From: Allofrancisella frigidaquae | Lineage (GTDB): Bacteria; Pseudomonadota; Gammaproteobacteria; Francisellales; Francisellaceae | DNA length: 64,000 nt | Assembly: GCF_012222825.1 (NCBI RefSeq) | Contig: NZ_CP038017.1 | Span: 434,001-498,000 of the forward strand | Reading direction: 5' to 3' | The notes under the pieces: generated by a model | Told to the model about the DNA's origin: nothing | The model's database searches: none | What the model saw: the letters and a program-made list of their open reading frames with translations, nothing else | Translations under genes and position numbers: made by a program | Part shown: positions 8,585-16,628 of the stretch, piece by piece | Layout of the letters: every line of letters starts with the position of its first letter | Position numbering within the stretch: position 1 is the first letter of the stretch

Positions 8585-10102
8585 ATGCTATATACTTGTA
8601 ACTCATGTAACTATCAAACTGTATTAGAGCGGAATGATGATTTTACCAATTGTCCGAAATGTTTAAAAGGAACGCTGACTATAGCAAATGCTGAGCAAAT
8701 TAGCAACAAATATAAAAATGAGTTTACCAAAAACAGGTCTGAGCTAATGAGAAATGTTGCTAAACAAGCTCAAATTCCTATTTTACCCGGTCAGGACTTT
8801 GACGTATTTGACCTTCATGCATACCAACCACTTTTGCCTTTATTACAAAACCCTAAGGCTTCACAAATACACTGGCTATATCCGTTAAATAAAAAGAAAG
8901 TTATAAATTCTAATACTAACTTCATTAATGTCGTAAATGATGATAGCATTTATTTAAGTGTGGGAAGTGGCCTTGTATCAGGAAGAGAAACTATTAGGTT
9001 AAACCCTCAGTCGCTTGAATTGCTTAAGGCTTATGATAATCTTAAACAATATCTGGTGAAAAAAATAAATGAATTGAAACCTAATTCTCCATCATATGTA
9101 ACTCAAGTGTTAAATTCTTTACAAGTTTTTGTTTGTCAACTACTGCCAAATAATGATGAAAAACAAGTGGATAACTTCATATTAGGGTATTACAATAATA
9201 GGAGAGATCCCAAGACCCATCGGTTGTTAGCAACCAATGGTTATACTAGTGGGTTTGTAATGGACCTTGAAATATTTATACAAAATAAGATAGGTGTTTG
9301 TCGACATAGAAATTTGCTAAGTGCTTTTCTTTTAGCTAAATTTATATCAGAAATTAACTTAACGCCAGCTATGCATTTGCAACAAAGGTACCTTATTTCT
9401 GAAGGAGATATTAAGCATCTTAAAATGATTTTTAATATTCGTAGTAAAGTTTATCAGCCAAGAGGTGACATACTAGATCGATGTTCATTAACGAATGTAG
9501 TTTCGGTTGTAGGTGCTCATACTTGGTGTATTGTGTTACTTTTTAATCAGCATAAAGAATTTTCTGGATCATGGATTGTTGACGCTATGTGGGAGAAAAT
9601 TTTTAATTTAAGTGACCAAGATGACTTTAAAAAAGCCTGCTCTCGTTCAACAGCTAAAAATATCACATATGATGTGACAAATATTTACAAAATCCTTACT
9701 AAGTATAAAGCTTTTAATAATGCGGGCCAGTATAAGATAAAAAGTCAAGAATTAAAACCAGTCATTGCTGAAGTTACTACAGACGAATCAATGGGTAACC
9801 AAAGTTATATATTAAACCATAAAAATCCAAATCCACTCTGGTCTATGGAACTCGATAAAATTTTAAGACCACTACTGCAATTTCCAAATTTAACTTCAGT
9901 TAAAGAGCATAAGCTTTTGAATGAACTTTACAAAAAACTTAATTTAAAAGACTTTACACAAACCTATTGTTGTTTAAAAACAACTAAAGCTGATAGCTTA
10001 ATTTATAACGAAGAGAATTTAGGAGATTATCAAAATTTGTTTGAGATTATAGATATGTGTATTTCTTTAATGGATGAGCATTTAATGAAAGTTCCTTTCT
10101 AA
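8585..10102 (+). CDS. unknown protein: N-terminal zinc ribbon plus transglutaminase-like (EDR1-type) fold
   Basis: A 505-residue soluble protein I cannot name. Residues 5-26 hold two CxxC knuckles (C5/C8 and C23/C26), a rubredoxin-like zinc ribbon. The middle contains a candidate papain/transglutaminase triad: C239 in GVCRHRNLLSAFLLAKF, H312 in GAHTWC and D333 in SWIVDAMW. CRHR-x-LL followed by G-H-x-W and W-x-V-D-x-M is the pattern of EDR1-like transglutaminase domains. There is no signal peptide or membrane helix. It stands alone, with GGAAAG before the ATG and nadK 121 bp downstream with its own promoter. It could be a peptidase, a cross-linking enzyme or a host-directed factor; activity is inference. 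Confidence 0.7.
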   Translation: MLYTCNSCNYQTVLERNDDFTNCPKCLKGTLTIANAEQISNKYKNEFTKNRSELMRNVAKQAQIPILPGQDFDVFDLHAYQPLLPLLQNPKASQIHWLYPLNKKKVINSNTNFINVVNDDSIYLSVGSGLVSGRETIRLNPQSLELLKAYDNLKQYLVKKINELKPNSPSYVTQVLNSLQVFVCQLLPNNDEKQVDNFILGYYNNRRDPKTHRLLATNGYTSGFVMDLEIFIQNKIGVCRHRNLLSAFLLAKFISEINLTPAMHLQQRYLISEGDIKHLKMIFNIRSKVYQPRGDILDRCSLTNVVSVVGAHTWCIVLLFNQHKEFSGSWIVDAMWEKIFNLSDQDDFKKACSRSTAKNITYDVTNIYKILTKYKAFNNAGQYKIKSQELKPVIAEVTTDESMGNQSYILNHKNPNPLWSMELDKILRPLLQFPNLTSVKEHKLLNELYKKLNLKDFTQTYCCLKTTKADSLIYNEENLGDYQNLFEIIDMCISLMDEHLMKVPF

Positions 10103-10163
10103 TAAATTGTAAAAAAAGTAAAGTCGATTAAATGCTAGGATAAGCAAATTTAAGTTCCAAATT

Positions 10164-10191
10164 TTGCAACAGTATTTCTTTTTGATATAAT
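10164..10191 (+). promoter_or_regulatory. promoter for nadK
   Basis: TTGCAA at 10164-10169 and TATAAT at 10186-10191 with 16-bp spacing, located 32 bp before the nadK start. Confidence 0.55.
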
Positions 10192-10223
10192 TTTAGCAGT
10201 AGTTTTTTTAGAGATGCTTAAAG

Positions 10224-11111
10224 ATGTCATTTGTATATAAAAAAATAGCTATTATTGGAAAGCATCATAAAAAAGAAGTTGGTGAAACTATACAGGGATT
10301 ATGCTCTCAACTAAATGATTTGGGTTTAGATGTGATAATCGAGCGTGAATCTAGTCATAACCTAGCTTTAAAAGACACCCCAAAAATGTGCCTGAAAGAT
10401 ATAGCTTTAAACTGTGATGTTGCCATAATAATAGGTGGTGATGGAAATTTTCTGCAAGTATCTAGAGTTTTGGCATTATATAGCAATATACCAGTTATAG
10501 GCGTTAACAAAGGTAAGCTTGGATTTTTAACGACTATTACATCTGATAGTAAGGGGTTACAAGGTGATCTAATAGATATTTTAAAAGGTAAAAGCGCTCT
10601 TTCTAAGATGGCTATGTTAAAGTGTCAAGTTGATAACATTGAGGCTCCATTAGAAGCTTCAATAGCCTTAAACGAAATAGCTATAACAGCTAGTAGAGGC
10701 CGGATGTTTGGGTTGAAAGTTTTTATTGATGGCGGCTATGCTTTTGACCAAAGAGGTGATGGGTTAATAGTAGCTACACCGACAGGTTCTACAGCCCATG
10801 CAATGTCAGCAGGTGGACCAATACTTAACCCTAATCAAAACAGTATGGTTTTGGTACCAGTGTGCTCACATTCATTAAATAGCAGACCACTAGTAATTTC
10901 AGACGATAGTATTATAGATATTTATATAACTGATTATAATAATCCTGAACCTGTACTAAGTATAGATGGGCGTCATGATATTATTTTAAAGTCAGAGCAA
11001 AAAATTACTATTAGAAAAGCTAGTAAAAAGGTTTCTGTGCTTCATACAGAAAACTATAATTATTATGATACTTTACGTGAAAAATTAGGTTGGGGTAAGG
11101 TGTTGTTTTAG
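10224..11111 (+). CDS. nadK: NAD kinase
   Basis: NadK phosphorylates NAD to NADP in the cytoplasm. The 295-residue product has the usual length. The diagnostic GGDG motif is at residues 71-74 (followed by NFLQVSR). The substrate-binding N-E pair appears in ALNEIAI, and the conserved glycine-rich segment in [15 protein letters not shown]. In many gammaproteobacteria nadK sits next to recN; here recN is about 48 kb away. It has its own promoter and a strong terminator, so it is probably monocistronic. Confidence 0.96.
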   Translation: MSFVYKKIAIIGKHHKKEVGETIQGLCSQLNDLGLDVIIERESSHNLALKDTPKMCLKDIALNCDVAIIIGGDGNFLQVSRVLALYSNIPVIGVNKGKLGFLTTITSDSKGLQGDLIDILKGKSALSKMAMLKCQVDNIEAPLEASIALNEIAITASRGRMFGLKVFIDGGYAFDQRGDGLIVATPTGSTAHAMSAGGPILNPNQNSMVLVPVCSHSLNSRPLVISDDSIIDIYITDYNNPEPVLSIDGRHDIILKSEQKITIRKASKKVSVLHTENYNYYDTLREKLGWGKVLF

Positions 11112-11116
11112 ATGTA

Positions 11117-11150
11117 AAAGCTTAGACTTAAGTGAGTCTAAGCTTTTTTA
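11117..11150 (+). terminator. Rho-independent terminator after nadK
   Basis: A 12-bp perfect stem, AAAGCTTAGACT at 11117-11128 pairing with AGTCTAAGCTTT at 11135-11146, has a 6-nt loop and runs into TTTTA. It begins 6 bp after the nadK stop. Confidence 0.85.
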
Positions 11151-11347
11151 GTTATCTTAAATTAAAACTTTTTATAGAAAGGTTTTTCATACCTTTTCCC
11201 TCTTAGATGTTTTTTAAAAATAATTTACTTGAATGGTAGACATATAGGATTTGATTGTAAACTAAATGTGTTTAGCTCTAATTGCAAACCCAATATCTTG
11301 TCTATAAGCTACGGGACTCTATTTATCTATATCAACAGTTTAACCAG

Positions 11348-11356
11348 TGTTATAAT
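11348..11356 (+). promoter_or_regulatory. extended -10 promoter for the S1-domain gene
   Basis: TGTTATAAT, a TGn-extended consensus -10 box 33 bp before the TTG start of the CvfB-like gene. No strong -35 is visible. Confidence 0.45.
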
Positions 11357-11388
11357 TAAAGCATAAGAATTTTTACTGAGAAATTAAC

Positions 11389-12222
11389 TTGATTACTTTA
11401 GGAAACTATCATAATTTAAGAGTTATAGATGTTCGTGAGTATATATTACATCTTGATGCTGTAGAATTAGGCATTGCAACTTTACTTAAAAAAGAGTTGG
11501 AAAATGATTTGAGTGTAGGAGATACTATAAATGTATTTTTATACGAAAATTCTAAGTCTGAGCTTATGGCTACTACAAAAAAAGTAGCAGTTGTTGGTGA
11601 AATTGCTTTTTTACCAGTCAAATCAATTATTAATATAGGAGCGTTTCTAGATTGGGGTTTAGATAAAGATTTGCTTGTACCTTTAGCTGAGCAACATAGA
11701 CCTTTTGAGCTTGGGAAATCATATTTAGTATATATCTACCGTGATAAAGTAAATGGTAGGCTTATAGCTTCTTCTAAGATAAACAAATTTATATCAGATT
11801 TTGATGATAGTGATTTTAAGCTTAATCAAGAGGTTAACCTGATTATAGGGAACTCAACTGATATCGGTTATAAAGCAATCATAAATAATACTCATTGGGG
11901 TGTACTATACAAAAATGAAGTATTTCAAAGGTTAAGCTTTGGGCAATCTACGAAGGGCTATATTAAATCTATCCGTAAAGATGGTCGAATAGATTTAAGT
12001 TTGCAACAATTAGTATATAAAGACCTTGCTAAGAATGCTCAAAAAATATACGACTATTTAGTTTCTAAAGGTGGTTTTGTAGCATTTCATGATAAGTTAG
12101 ACCCTGTTCTTATAAAAAAAGAATTTGGTATTAGTAAATCATCATTTAAAAAAGCTATAGGTAGCTTATTTAAAAGTAAGAAAATCCTGATAAAAGCAGA
12201 TGGAATTTATTTGTCTTCATAA
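11389..12222 (+). CDS. CvfB/YitL-family S1-like RNA-binding protein
   Basis: A 277-residue protein with the CvfB layout: tandem S1-like OB domains (for example VGEIAFLPVKSIINIGAFLDWGL near residues 68-90 and QSTKGYIKSIRKDGRIDLSLQ near 188-208) and a C-terminal winged-helix (ISKSSFKKAIGSLFKSKKI). Family members bind RNA and affect virulence-factor expression in Staphylococcus; the bacterial role here is unknown. The start appears to be TTG at 11389, directly following an extended -10 promoter; no in-frame ATG lies near the conserved N-terminus. It ends 1 bp before the convergent LysE gene. Confidence 0.87.
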   Translation: MITLGNYHNLRVIDVREYILHLDAVELGIATLLKKELENDLSVGDTINVFLYENSKSELMATTKKVAVVGEIAFLPVKSIINIGAFLDWGLDKDLLVPLAEQHRPFELGKSYLVYIYRDKVNGRLIASSKINKFISDFDDSDFKLNQEVNLIIGNSTDIGYKAIINNTHWGVLYKNEVFQRLSFGQSTKGYIKSIRKDGRIDLSLQQLVYKDLAKNAQKIYDYLVSKGGFVAFHDKLDPVLIKKEFGISKSSFKKAIGSLFKSKKILIKADGIYLSS

Positions 12223-12223
12223 G

Positions 12224-12859
12224 CTAAAAAAGTTCTACTAAAATTATTATTATAAAAACTGTGATAAAAATTGCGGATATAAATTCTATTTTTTTTATAG
12301 CTTTAAAAAACATTTCTCTTAATTTATTATTGCCAAAAAATATAGCTACTGTACAAAACCAAATCGCAGTAGTTAAAGTTATACATAACCAGACAGCAAT
12401 TTTTTCAAAGCTGGTTAGCTCATCAACTAAGCTTAGCATAGAGCTGAAAAATACAACCACTTTAGCATTAGCAAGATTGGTGAAAGCTCCATTTAAAAAA
12501 AACTTGAAAGCTGGACGCTCTTCAAGTTGATATAAGTTTTTTATGTATTGTTCGGCATTGGAGTTTTGTGGACTTTTTGTGAAAACGTTTTTATAGAGAT
12601 TAAAAGCTAAATAAGCTAAATAAGCTACTCCAACTAATATGATAAATTTAAATAAAATAGGTTCTTTGTAGAGTAAAAATGAGCCAAACCAGTATACAAA
12701 GAAAGTATTTAGGAATATTCCAGAAGCTACTCCCAAGGCAGTATAAATACCATATTTTTGCCCAAATTTGATAGAGTTGCTAATAGTTACAAAGAAATCT
12801 GGACCTGGTAGAATAAGGCAACTTATTTGTAAAGCTATAATAGTTAAGAATATTAGCAT
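12224..12859 (-). CDS. LysE/RhtB-family amino-acid exporter
   Basis: A 211-residue inner-membrane protein with about six hydrophobic helices. The N-terminal LysE signature is visible: ISCLILPGPDFFVTISNSIKFG followed by GIYTALGVASGIF. A conserved NAKVVVFF segment before the fourth helix is also typical of RhtB proteins. The exported amino acid (threonine, homoserine, lysine or other) cannot be predicted. It is divergent from trmB and convergent, nearly abutting, with the CvfB-like gene. Confidence 0.88.
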   Translation of the reverse strand: MLIFLTIIALQISCLILPGPDFFVTISNSIKFGQKYGIYTALGVASGIFLNTFFVYWFGSFLLYKEPILFKFIILVGVAYLAYLAFNLYKNVFTKSPQNSNAEQYIKNLYQLEERPAFKFFLNGAFTNLANAKVVVFFSSMLSLVDELTSFEKIAVWLCITLTTAIWFCTVAIFFGNNKLREMFFKAIKKIEFISAIFITVFIIIILVELF

Positions 12860-12928
12860 TGTTAGACTCTTATTTTTAATTTACTTAATATAGAATAGTA
12901 TTAACAAAATTGTTATAAATCTAGAAAA

Positions 12929-13618
12929 ATGTTTGATAAACCCAAAGAAAATTTGCGTCAAATAAAAAGCTATGTTCAAAGAGCGGGGAGAGTCACAAAA
13001 AAACAGCAGTTAGCATTGGAAACATATTCTGAAAAATACCTAATAGAATATAGAAAAGAACAAAAGTTAAACTTTGCTAATATTTTTAATAACGATTATC
13101 CAGTGATTTTAGAAATAGGTTTTGGTATGGGGACTTCTCTCGTACAAATGGCACTAGAAAATCCAGATAAAAATTACCTTGGAATTGAAGTTCATAAGGC
13201 AGGTGTGGGTAATATATTATATGAAATAGAGCATAGAGACATTTCAAACTTACAAGTTATAAGCCATGATGCTTTAGAGGTATTACAAGATATGATCGAA
13301 GATAATTCTTTAAAAGCAATTCAGATATATTTTCCTGATCCATGGCATAAAAAAAAGCATAATAAACGTAGGTTAGTCAATCAATCTAACCTTGACCTTT
13401 TCGCTAGAAAATTAGATAAAGGTGGGTTGTTGCATTTTGCTAGTGACTGGTTACCTTATGCCGAAGATGTTTTAGGGTTGCTAGAAAACCACGGTCAGTA
13501 TAAAAATTTATATTCAGACTTTGCTCCTAGACCAGACTGGCGCCCTTTGACAAAGTTTGAAAAAAGAGGGCAAAGCTTAGAACATCCGATATCAGATATA
13601 CTGTTTGAAAAAGTTTAA
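12929..13618 (+). CDS. trmB: tRNA (guanine-N7-)-methyltransferase TrmB
   Basis: TrmB makes m7G46 in the tRNA variable loop using S-adenosylmethionine. The 229-residue protein shows the SAM site [14 protein letters not shown] (near residue 62), the [13 protein letters not shown] segment, and the substrate loop [16 protein letters not shown] with its C-terminal TKFEKRG motif. All are characteristic of the TrmB family. It begins a short run with the unknown gene at 13628 (9-bp gap) and the GNAT gene. Confidence 0.95.
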   Translation: MFDKPKENLRQIKSYVQRAGRVTKKQQLALETYSEKYLIEYRKEQKLNFANIFNNDYPVILEIGFGMGTSLVQMALENPDKNYLGIEVHKAGVGNILYEIEHRDISNLQVISHDALEVLQDMIEDNSLKAIQIYFPDPWHKKKHNKRRLVNQSNLDLFARKLDKGGLLHFASDWLPYAEDVLGLLENHGQYKNLYSDFAPRPDWRPLTKFEKRGQSLEHPISDILFEKV

Positions 13619-13627
13619 GGAAAAGTA

Positions 13628-14347
13628 GTGAATATAGCTAGATATAAAAAAGGCTTTGTAAAAATAAACGAGTATAATAGTAAGCTTCATTTTGGCAATG
13701 TCTATTGTCCTGATTGTGGAGTTGCTAAAGTTAAGTTGGTACGTAAAGCTGATCAAGAATCATATTTTGAATTTATTACCGAAGATAATTCCCATGATGA
13801 GCTATGCCCTAGAATAAGCAAGCCTATTGATGATAATAAAATCAAAGAGCTTATAGCTAGTGATTCAAAAAAAGATATGAGTAAAGTTAATTTTATAGTT
13901 AATAAAAACCTCGAACGTTGCATAAATTTACTTACTAAAGTAGAGAATGATGGTAAATTAAATTACGCAGATACCTTGAATTTGATGCCAAAGAAAAAGC
14001 AACAAATGGTAGAAAAACGTATTAGAGAATATTCTAAACAAGATATTTATACTATAAATACTTTTGAGTTAGCAGATATAGATTTGGAAAAAGTAAAAGG
14101 TAAATATGCTGTGCTATATGGAGTTGCAGGAATTACCTCTTCAAATATAGGTGAGAGCCTAAAGCTATTGTTTAAAATAAATGAAGATTCTAGATTTTCA
14201 ACCTTTATCGTACCCAACCAGGTCAAATATTTAAACTTTGATAAAAGTATCAGAGCTAAGTTTGCGGTATTTGGTAAGCTAAAGGTAGTAGATAAATTTA
14301 TAAATATCGAGATACGTTCAACTAGAGATTTAGTTATAAGGGGCTAA
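13628..14347 (+). CDS. unknown protein with a cysteine-rich N-terminus
   Basis: A 239-residue soluble protein that I do not recognise. It probably starts at GTG 13628, with AAGGAAAAG just upstream and a 9-bp gap from trmB. Residues 27-30 form a CPDC knuckle, with another cysteine later in DELCPRIS, so a zinc site is possible, similar to proteins that sense or bind nucleic acids. The C-terminal half contains VKGKYAVLYGVAGITSSN and KFAVFGKLKVVDKFINIEIRS, which look like beta-rich OB- or PH-like strands. No catalytic motif is evident. Gene order suggests co-expression with trmB; function is unknown. Confidence 0.65.
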   Translation: MNIARYKKGFVKINEYNSKLHFGNVYCPDCGVAKVKLVRKADQESYFEFITEDNSHDELCPRISKPIDDNKIKELIASDSKKDMSKVNFIVNKNLERCINLLTKVENDGKLNYADTLNLMPKKKQQMVEKRIREYSKQDIYTINTFELADIDLEKVKGKYAVLYGVAGITSSNIGESLKLLFKINEDSRFSTFIVPNQVKYLNFDKSIRAKFAVFGKLKVVDKFINIEIRSTRDLVIRG

Positions 14348-14354
14348 GTTTTGT

Positions 14355-14867
14355 ATGAATATAAAAATTAGGCATGAGCAACTTGCAGATCAAGAGCTTA
14401 TATATAAGCTTATTTCTAATTGTTTTGAAAGTGGTGATGAGGAAAAATTAGTCAGACTATTACATACAGACCACCAGAATTTGATATCTTTAGTTGCAGA
14501 GTTAGATAATCAGATTATTGGACAGATAATTCTTTCAAAAATGTCTCAAGATGGTATTCCAAATATAGATATATATGGATTAGCTCCAATGTGTGTATCT
14601 CCAAATTACCAAAATTTAGGAATTGGAGCAAAGCTAGTTGAGCAAGTTATACAAGAAGCAAAAAAGTGTAACATTGATGCTATATTTGTTCTAGGGCATC
14701 CAAACTATTACCCGCGATTTGGTTTTAAACCTGCTACAGAATACAATGTAAAATGTGAATATGATGTTCCAGCAGATGTATTTATGGTTCTTGATTTGTC
14801 TGGTAAATTAAAGAAGTTACATGGCAAAACAGTTTACTATGCCGAAGAATTTAAAGAAATATTCTAA
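14355..14867 (+). CDS. GNAT-family N-acetyltransferase (YhbS-like)
   Basis: A 170-residue GNAT acetyltransferase. The acetyl-CoA loop is visible as SPNYQNLGIGAKLVEQVI (Q/R-x-x-G-x-G/A pattern, here QNLGIGA). It is followed by IFVLGHPNYYPRFGFKPA, the hallmark of the YhbS subgroup (G-x-P-x-Y-Y-x-R-F-G-F). The substrate is unknown. It follows the unknown gene after 7 bp and ends the trmB-linked run. A hairpin repeat lies 15 bp beyond its stop. Confidence 0.85.
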   Translation: MNIKIRHEQLADQELIYKLISNCFESGDEEKLVRLLHTDHQNLISLVAELDNQIIGQIILSKMSQDGIPNIDIYGLAPMCVSPNYQNLGIGAKLVEQVIQEAKKCNIDAIFVLGHPNYYPRFGFKPATEYNVKCEYDVPADVFMVLDLSGKLKKLHGKTVYYAEEFKEIF

Positions 14868-14882
14868 ATTTACTGAAAAATC

Positions 14883-14939
14883 ATCCTCGTGCTTGACACG
14901 GGGATCTACTGAAGTAGCTTAAAATCAAGTTATTTCAGT
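14883..14939. repeat. double-hairpin dispersed repeat, copy 1
   Basis: The first hairpin arms are ATCCTCGTG-type and CACGGGGAT-type sequences at 14883-14891 and 14897-14905. The second is ACTGAAGTAGCTT (14908-14920), loop AAAATC, and AAGTTATTTCAGT (14927-14939), fully paired if two G-U wobbles are allowed. A related second hairpin with the same loop occurs at 44433-44464 with compensatory changes. A nearby TACGTGGT also recurs at the other site. It may also terminate the GNAT transcript, but there is no U-tract. Confidence 0.65.
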
Positions 14940-15003
14940 TAGTACTATTTTTATACGTGGTTGGCTATAGCTTTAATTGAGCTATTACATTGTTGATTTC
15001 TAA

Positions 15004-15019
15004 ATTAGTATTTGCTAAT
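15004..15019. promoter_or_regulatory. candidate operator of the ArsR/BigR-type repressor
   Basis: ATTAG-TATTTG-CTAAT is an inverted repeat with perfect 5-bp arms and a 6-bp spacer, centred 39 bp before the likely ATG of the regulator gene. ArsR-family repressors usually bind such short A/T-rich dyads over their own promoters. Assignment is by position and symmetry only. Confidence 0.4.
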
Positions 15020-15050
15020 ATATAAACAGGTTTACTCTTTGGAGCTTGAA

Positions 15051-15350
15051 ATGGATTTAGTACAAATGCAAAAAAATGCTAGTAAAGCTGCTGATATGCT
15101 TAAAGCTATTTCACATGAATCAAGATTGCTTATTTTGTGCTTACTTACAAAAGGTGAGATGTCTGTAGGTGAATTAGCTAAATATTTTGATTTAAGTCAA
15201 TCAGCCTTTTCACAACATTTATCAGTACTTAGAAAAAAAGGCTTAGTTAAGGTCAGAAAAGAATCACAAGTTTGTTTTTATAGTATAAAAGACAAAGGTG
15301 TAGCAAAGATATTAGAAGCTCTGCACTCAGTTTATTGTGAAGATAAGTAA
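15051..15350 (+). CDS. ArsR-family transcriptional regulator (BigR/SqrR-like sulfur sensor)
   Basis: A winged-helix repressor. The frame is open upstream to a TTG at 15012, but ATG 15051 with GGAG at 15041-15044 gives the expected 99-residue ArsR protein, so that start is chosen. The recognition helix is ELAKYFDLSQSAFSQHLSVLRKKGLV (residues 41-66). Cysteines are C30, C75 and C96. C30 and C96 are 66 residues apart, the same spacing as Cys42/Cys108, whose disulfide or polysulfide bond inactivates BigR/SqrR-type sensors. It heads an operon with rhodanese, persulfide dioxygenase-like and TSUP genes, matching known BigR modules. A likely operator lies upstream. Confidence 0.85.
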   Translation: MDLVQMQKNASKAADMLKAISHESRLLILCLLTKGEMSVGELAKYFDLSQSAFSQHLSVLRKKGLVKVRKESQVCFYSIKDKGVAKILEALHSVYCEDK

Positions 15351-15409
15351 AAAAATTTAATACAAATATTAGAGTTATCTAAATTAGAAAAAAATAAAAG
15401 GAGAAAAAG

Positions 15410-15931
15410 ATGCATAAAGTAGAAAAAATATCAGTAAGAGAATTTTTGGATTTACAAAAAAAAGAAAAGGTTAAATTAATAGATATTAGAACACCTCATG
15501 AGCATAAAAGAGAATGTATTGATTGTGCTGAAAACATTATGATTGATGATATTTATGATGCTGACATTAAGTCTGATGAAGTCGTAGTACTTCATTGCCA
15601 ATCTGGTAATAGAACTAATCAAGCAGCAGATAAAGTTTCTGGACTTAAAGCAAAGAAAGTTTATCTTTTAGATGGTGGTATAAACTCATGGAAACAACAT
15701 AAGCAACCAACTCAAAAAAACGTAAAAGAGCCTTTTCCAATTATGCGTCAAGTGCAAATAGTAGTTGGTTTTATGGTGCTATTAGGGGTAGTATTGTCAT
15801 TTACAGTGTCACAATATTTTGCAATTTTAAGCGGTTTTTTTGGAGCTGGCCTTTTGTTTGCAGGTTTGTCTGGCACTTGTGCTTTAGCAAATATCTTAGA
15901 GCTGTTACCGTACAATAAAAAAGCTAAATAG
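15410..15931 (+). CDS. rhodanese-domain membrane protein (rhodanese plus DUF2892-type helices)
   Basis: A 173-residue fusion. Residues 1-105 form a single rhodanese domain with catalytic C63 in the loop CQSGNRT (63-69), which carries sulfane sulfur. Residues about 112-165 are a hydrophobic C-terminal pair of helices of the DUF2892 kind, anchoring the domain at the membrane. This two-part architecture is common next to BigR-type regulators and ETHE1-like persulfide dioxygenases. GGAGAAAAAG precedes the ATG. It probably transfers persulfide sulfur in the detoxification of sulfide together with its neighbours. Confidence 0.88.
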   Translation: MHKVEKISVREFLDLQKKEKVKLIDIRTPHEHKRECIDCAENIMIDDIYDADIKSDEVVVLHCQSGNRTNQAADKVSGLKAKKVYLLDGGINSWKQHKQPTQKNVKEPFPIMRQVQIVVGFMVLLGVVLSFTVSQYFAILSGFFGAGLLFAGLSGTCALANILELLPYNKKAK

Positions 15932-15941
15932 GAGAGAGGTT

Positions 15942-16628
15942 ATGATTTTCAGACAATTATTTGATATAGATACTTTTACGTATACTTACCTTATTGCATC
16001 AGGAGAAGGTAGAGAAGCTATTATAATAGATCCAGTTGATACGCAGTTAGGTAAGTATCATAAACTTTTTGACGAGCTAGATCTTAAACTAGTTGCTGCA
16101 ATTGATACACATGTACATGCTGACCATATTACAGCACTTGGTTTACTAAGAGAATCAACAGCTTGCAAATCAGTAATGGGAGCACACACAAAAGCAGAGT
16201 GTGTTTCTGTGAAGATAAAAGAGGGTGAAGCTGTAAACTTTGATGGTATGAAGCTAAAAGCTATATACACCCCAGGTCACACAGATGACTCTTATAGTTT
16301 TATTCTTGGAGATAAACTTTTTACAGGTGACACTCTATTTGTAAGAGGTACTGGTAGAACAGATTTTCAACATGGAGACTCTTTTGCTCAATACGATAGT
16401 ATAAACAACAAACTTTTCAAGCTTCCAGATGAAACTATAGTTTATCCTGGACATGATTATAATGGCTTTACATCTAGTACTATTGGTGAGGAGAAGAGGT
16501 TTAATCCGAGATTACAAGTTAAATCAGCACAAGAGTATGCAGAGCTTATGGCAAATTTAAATCTACCAAACCCTAAATATATGGATGTTGCTGTTCCAGC
16601 TAATTTAAAATGTGGTCTGGTGAAGTAA
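15942..16628 (+). CDS. MBL-fold persulfide dioxygenase-like protein (ETHE1/Blh type)
   Basis: A 228-residue metallo-beta-lactamase-fold enzyme. Metal ligands are visible in THVHADH (H57, H59, D61, H62), TPGHTDDS and GDTLFVRGTGRTDF, with the late YPGHDYNG histidine. The short GRTDFQ loop and C-terminus are typical of ETHE1-like persulfide dioxygenases rather than glyoxalase II. Such enzymes oxidise glutathione persulfide to sulfite using a mononuclear iron. It sits 10 bp after the rhodanese gene and abuts the TSUP transporter gene, which fits sulfite export. Confidence 0.87.
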   Translation: MIFRQLFDIDTFTYTYLIASGEGREAIIIDPVDTQLGKYHKLFDELDLKLVAAIDTHVHADHITALGLLRESTACKSVMGAHTKAECVSVKIKEGEAVNFDGMKLKAIYTPGHTDDSYSFILGDKLFTGDTLFVRGTGRTDFQHGDSFAQYDSINNKLFKLPDETIVYPGHDYNGFTSSTIGEEKRFNPRLQVKSAQEYAELMANLNLPNPKYMDVAVPANLKCGLVK

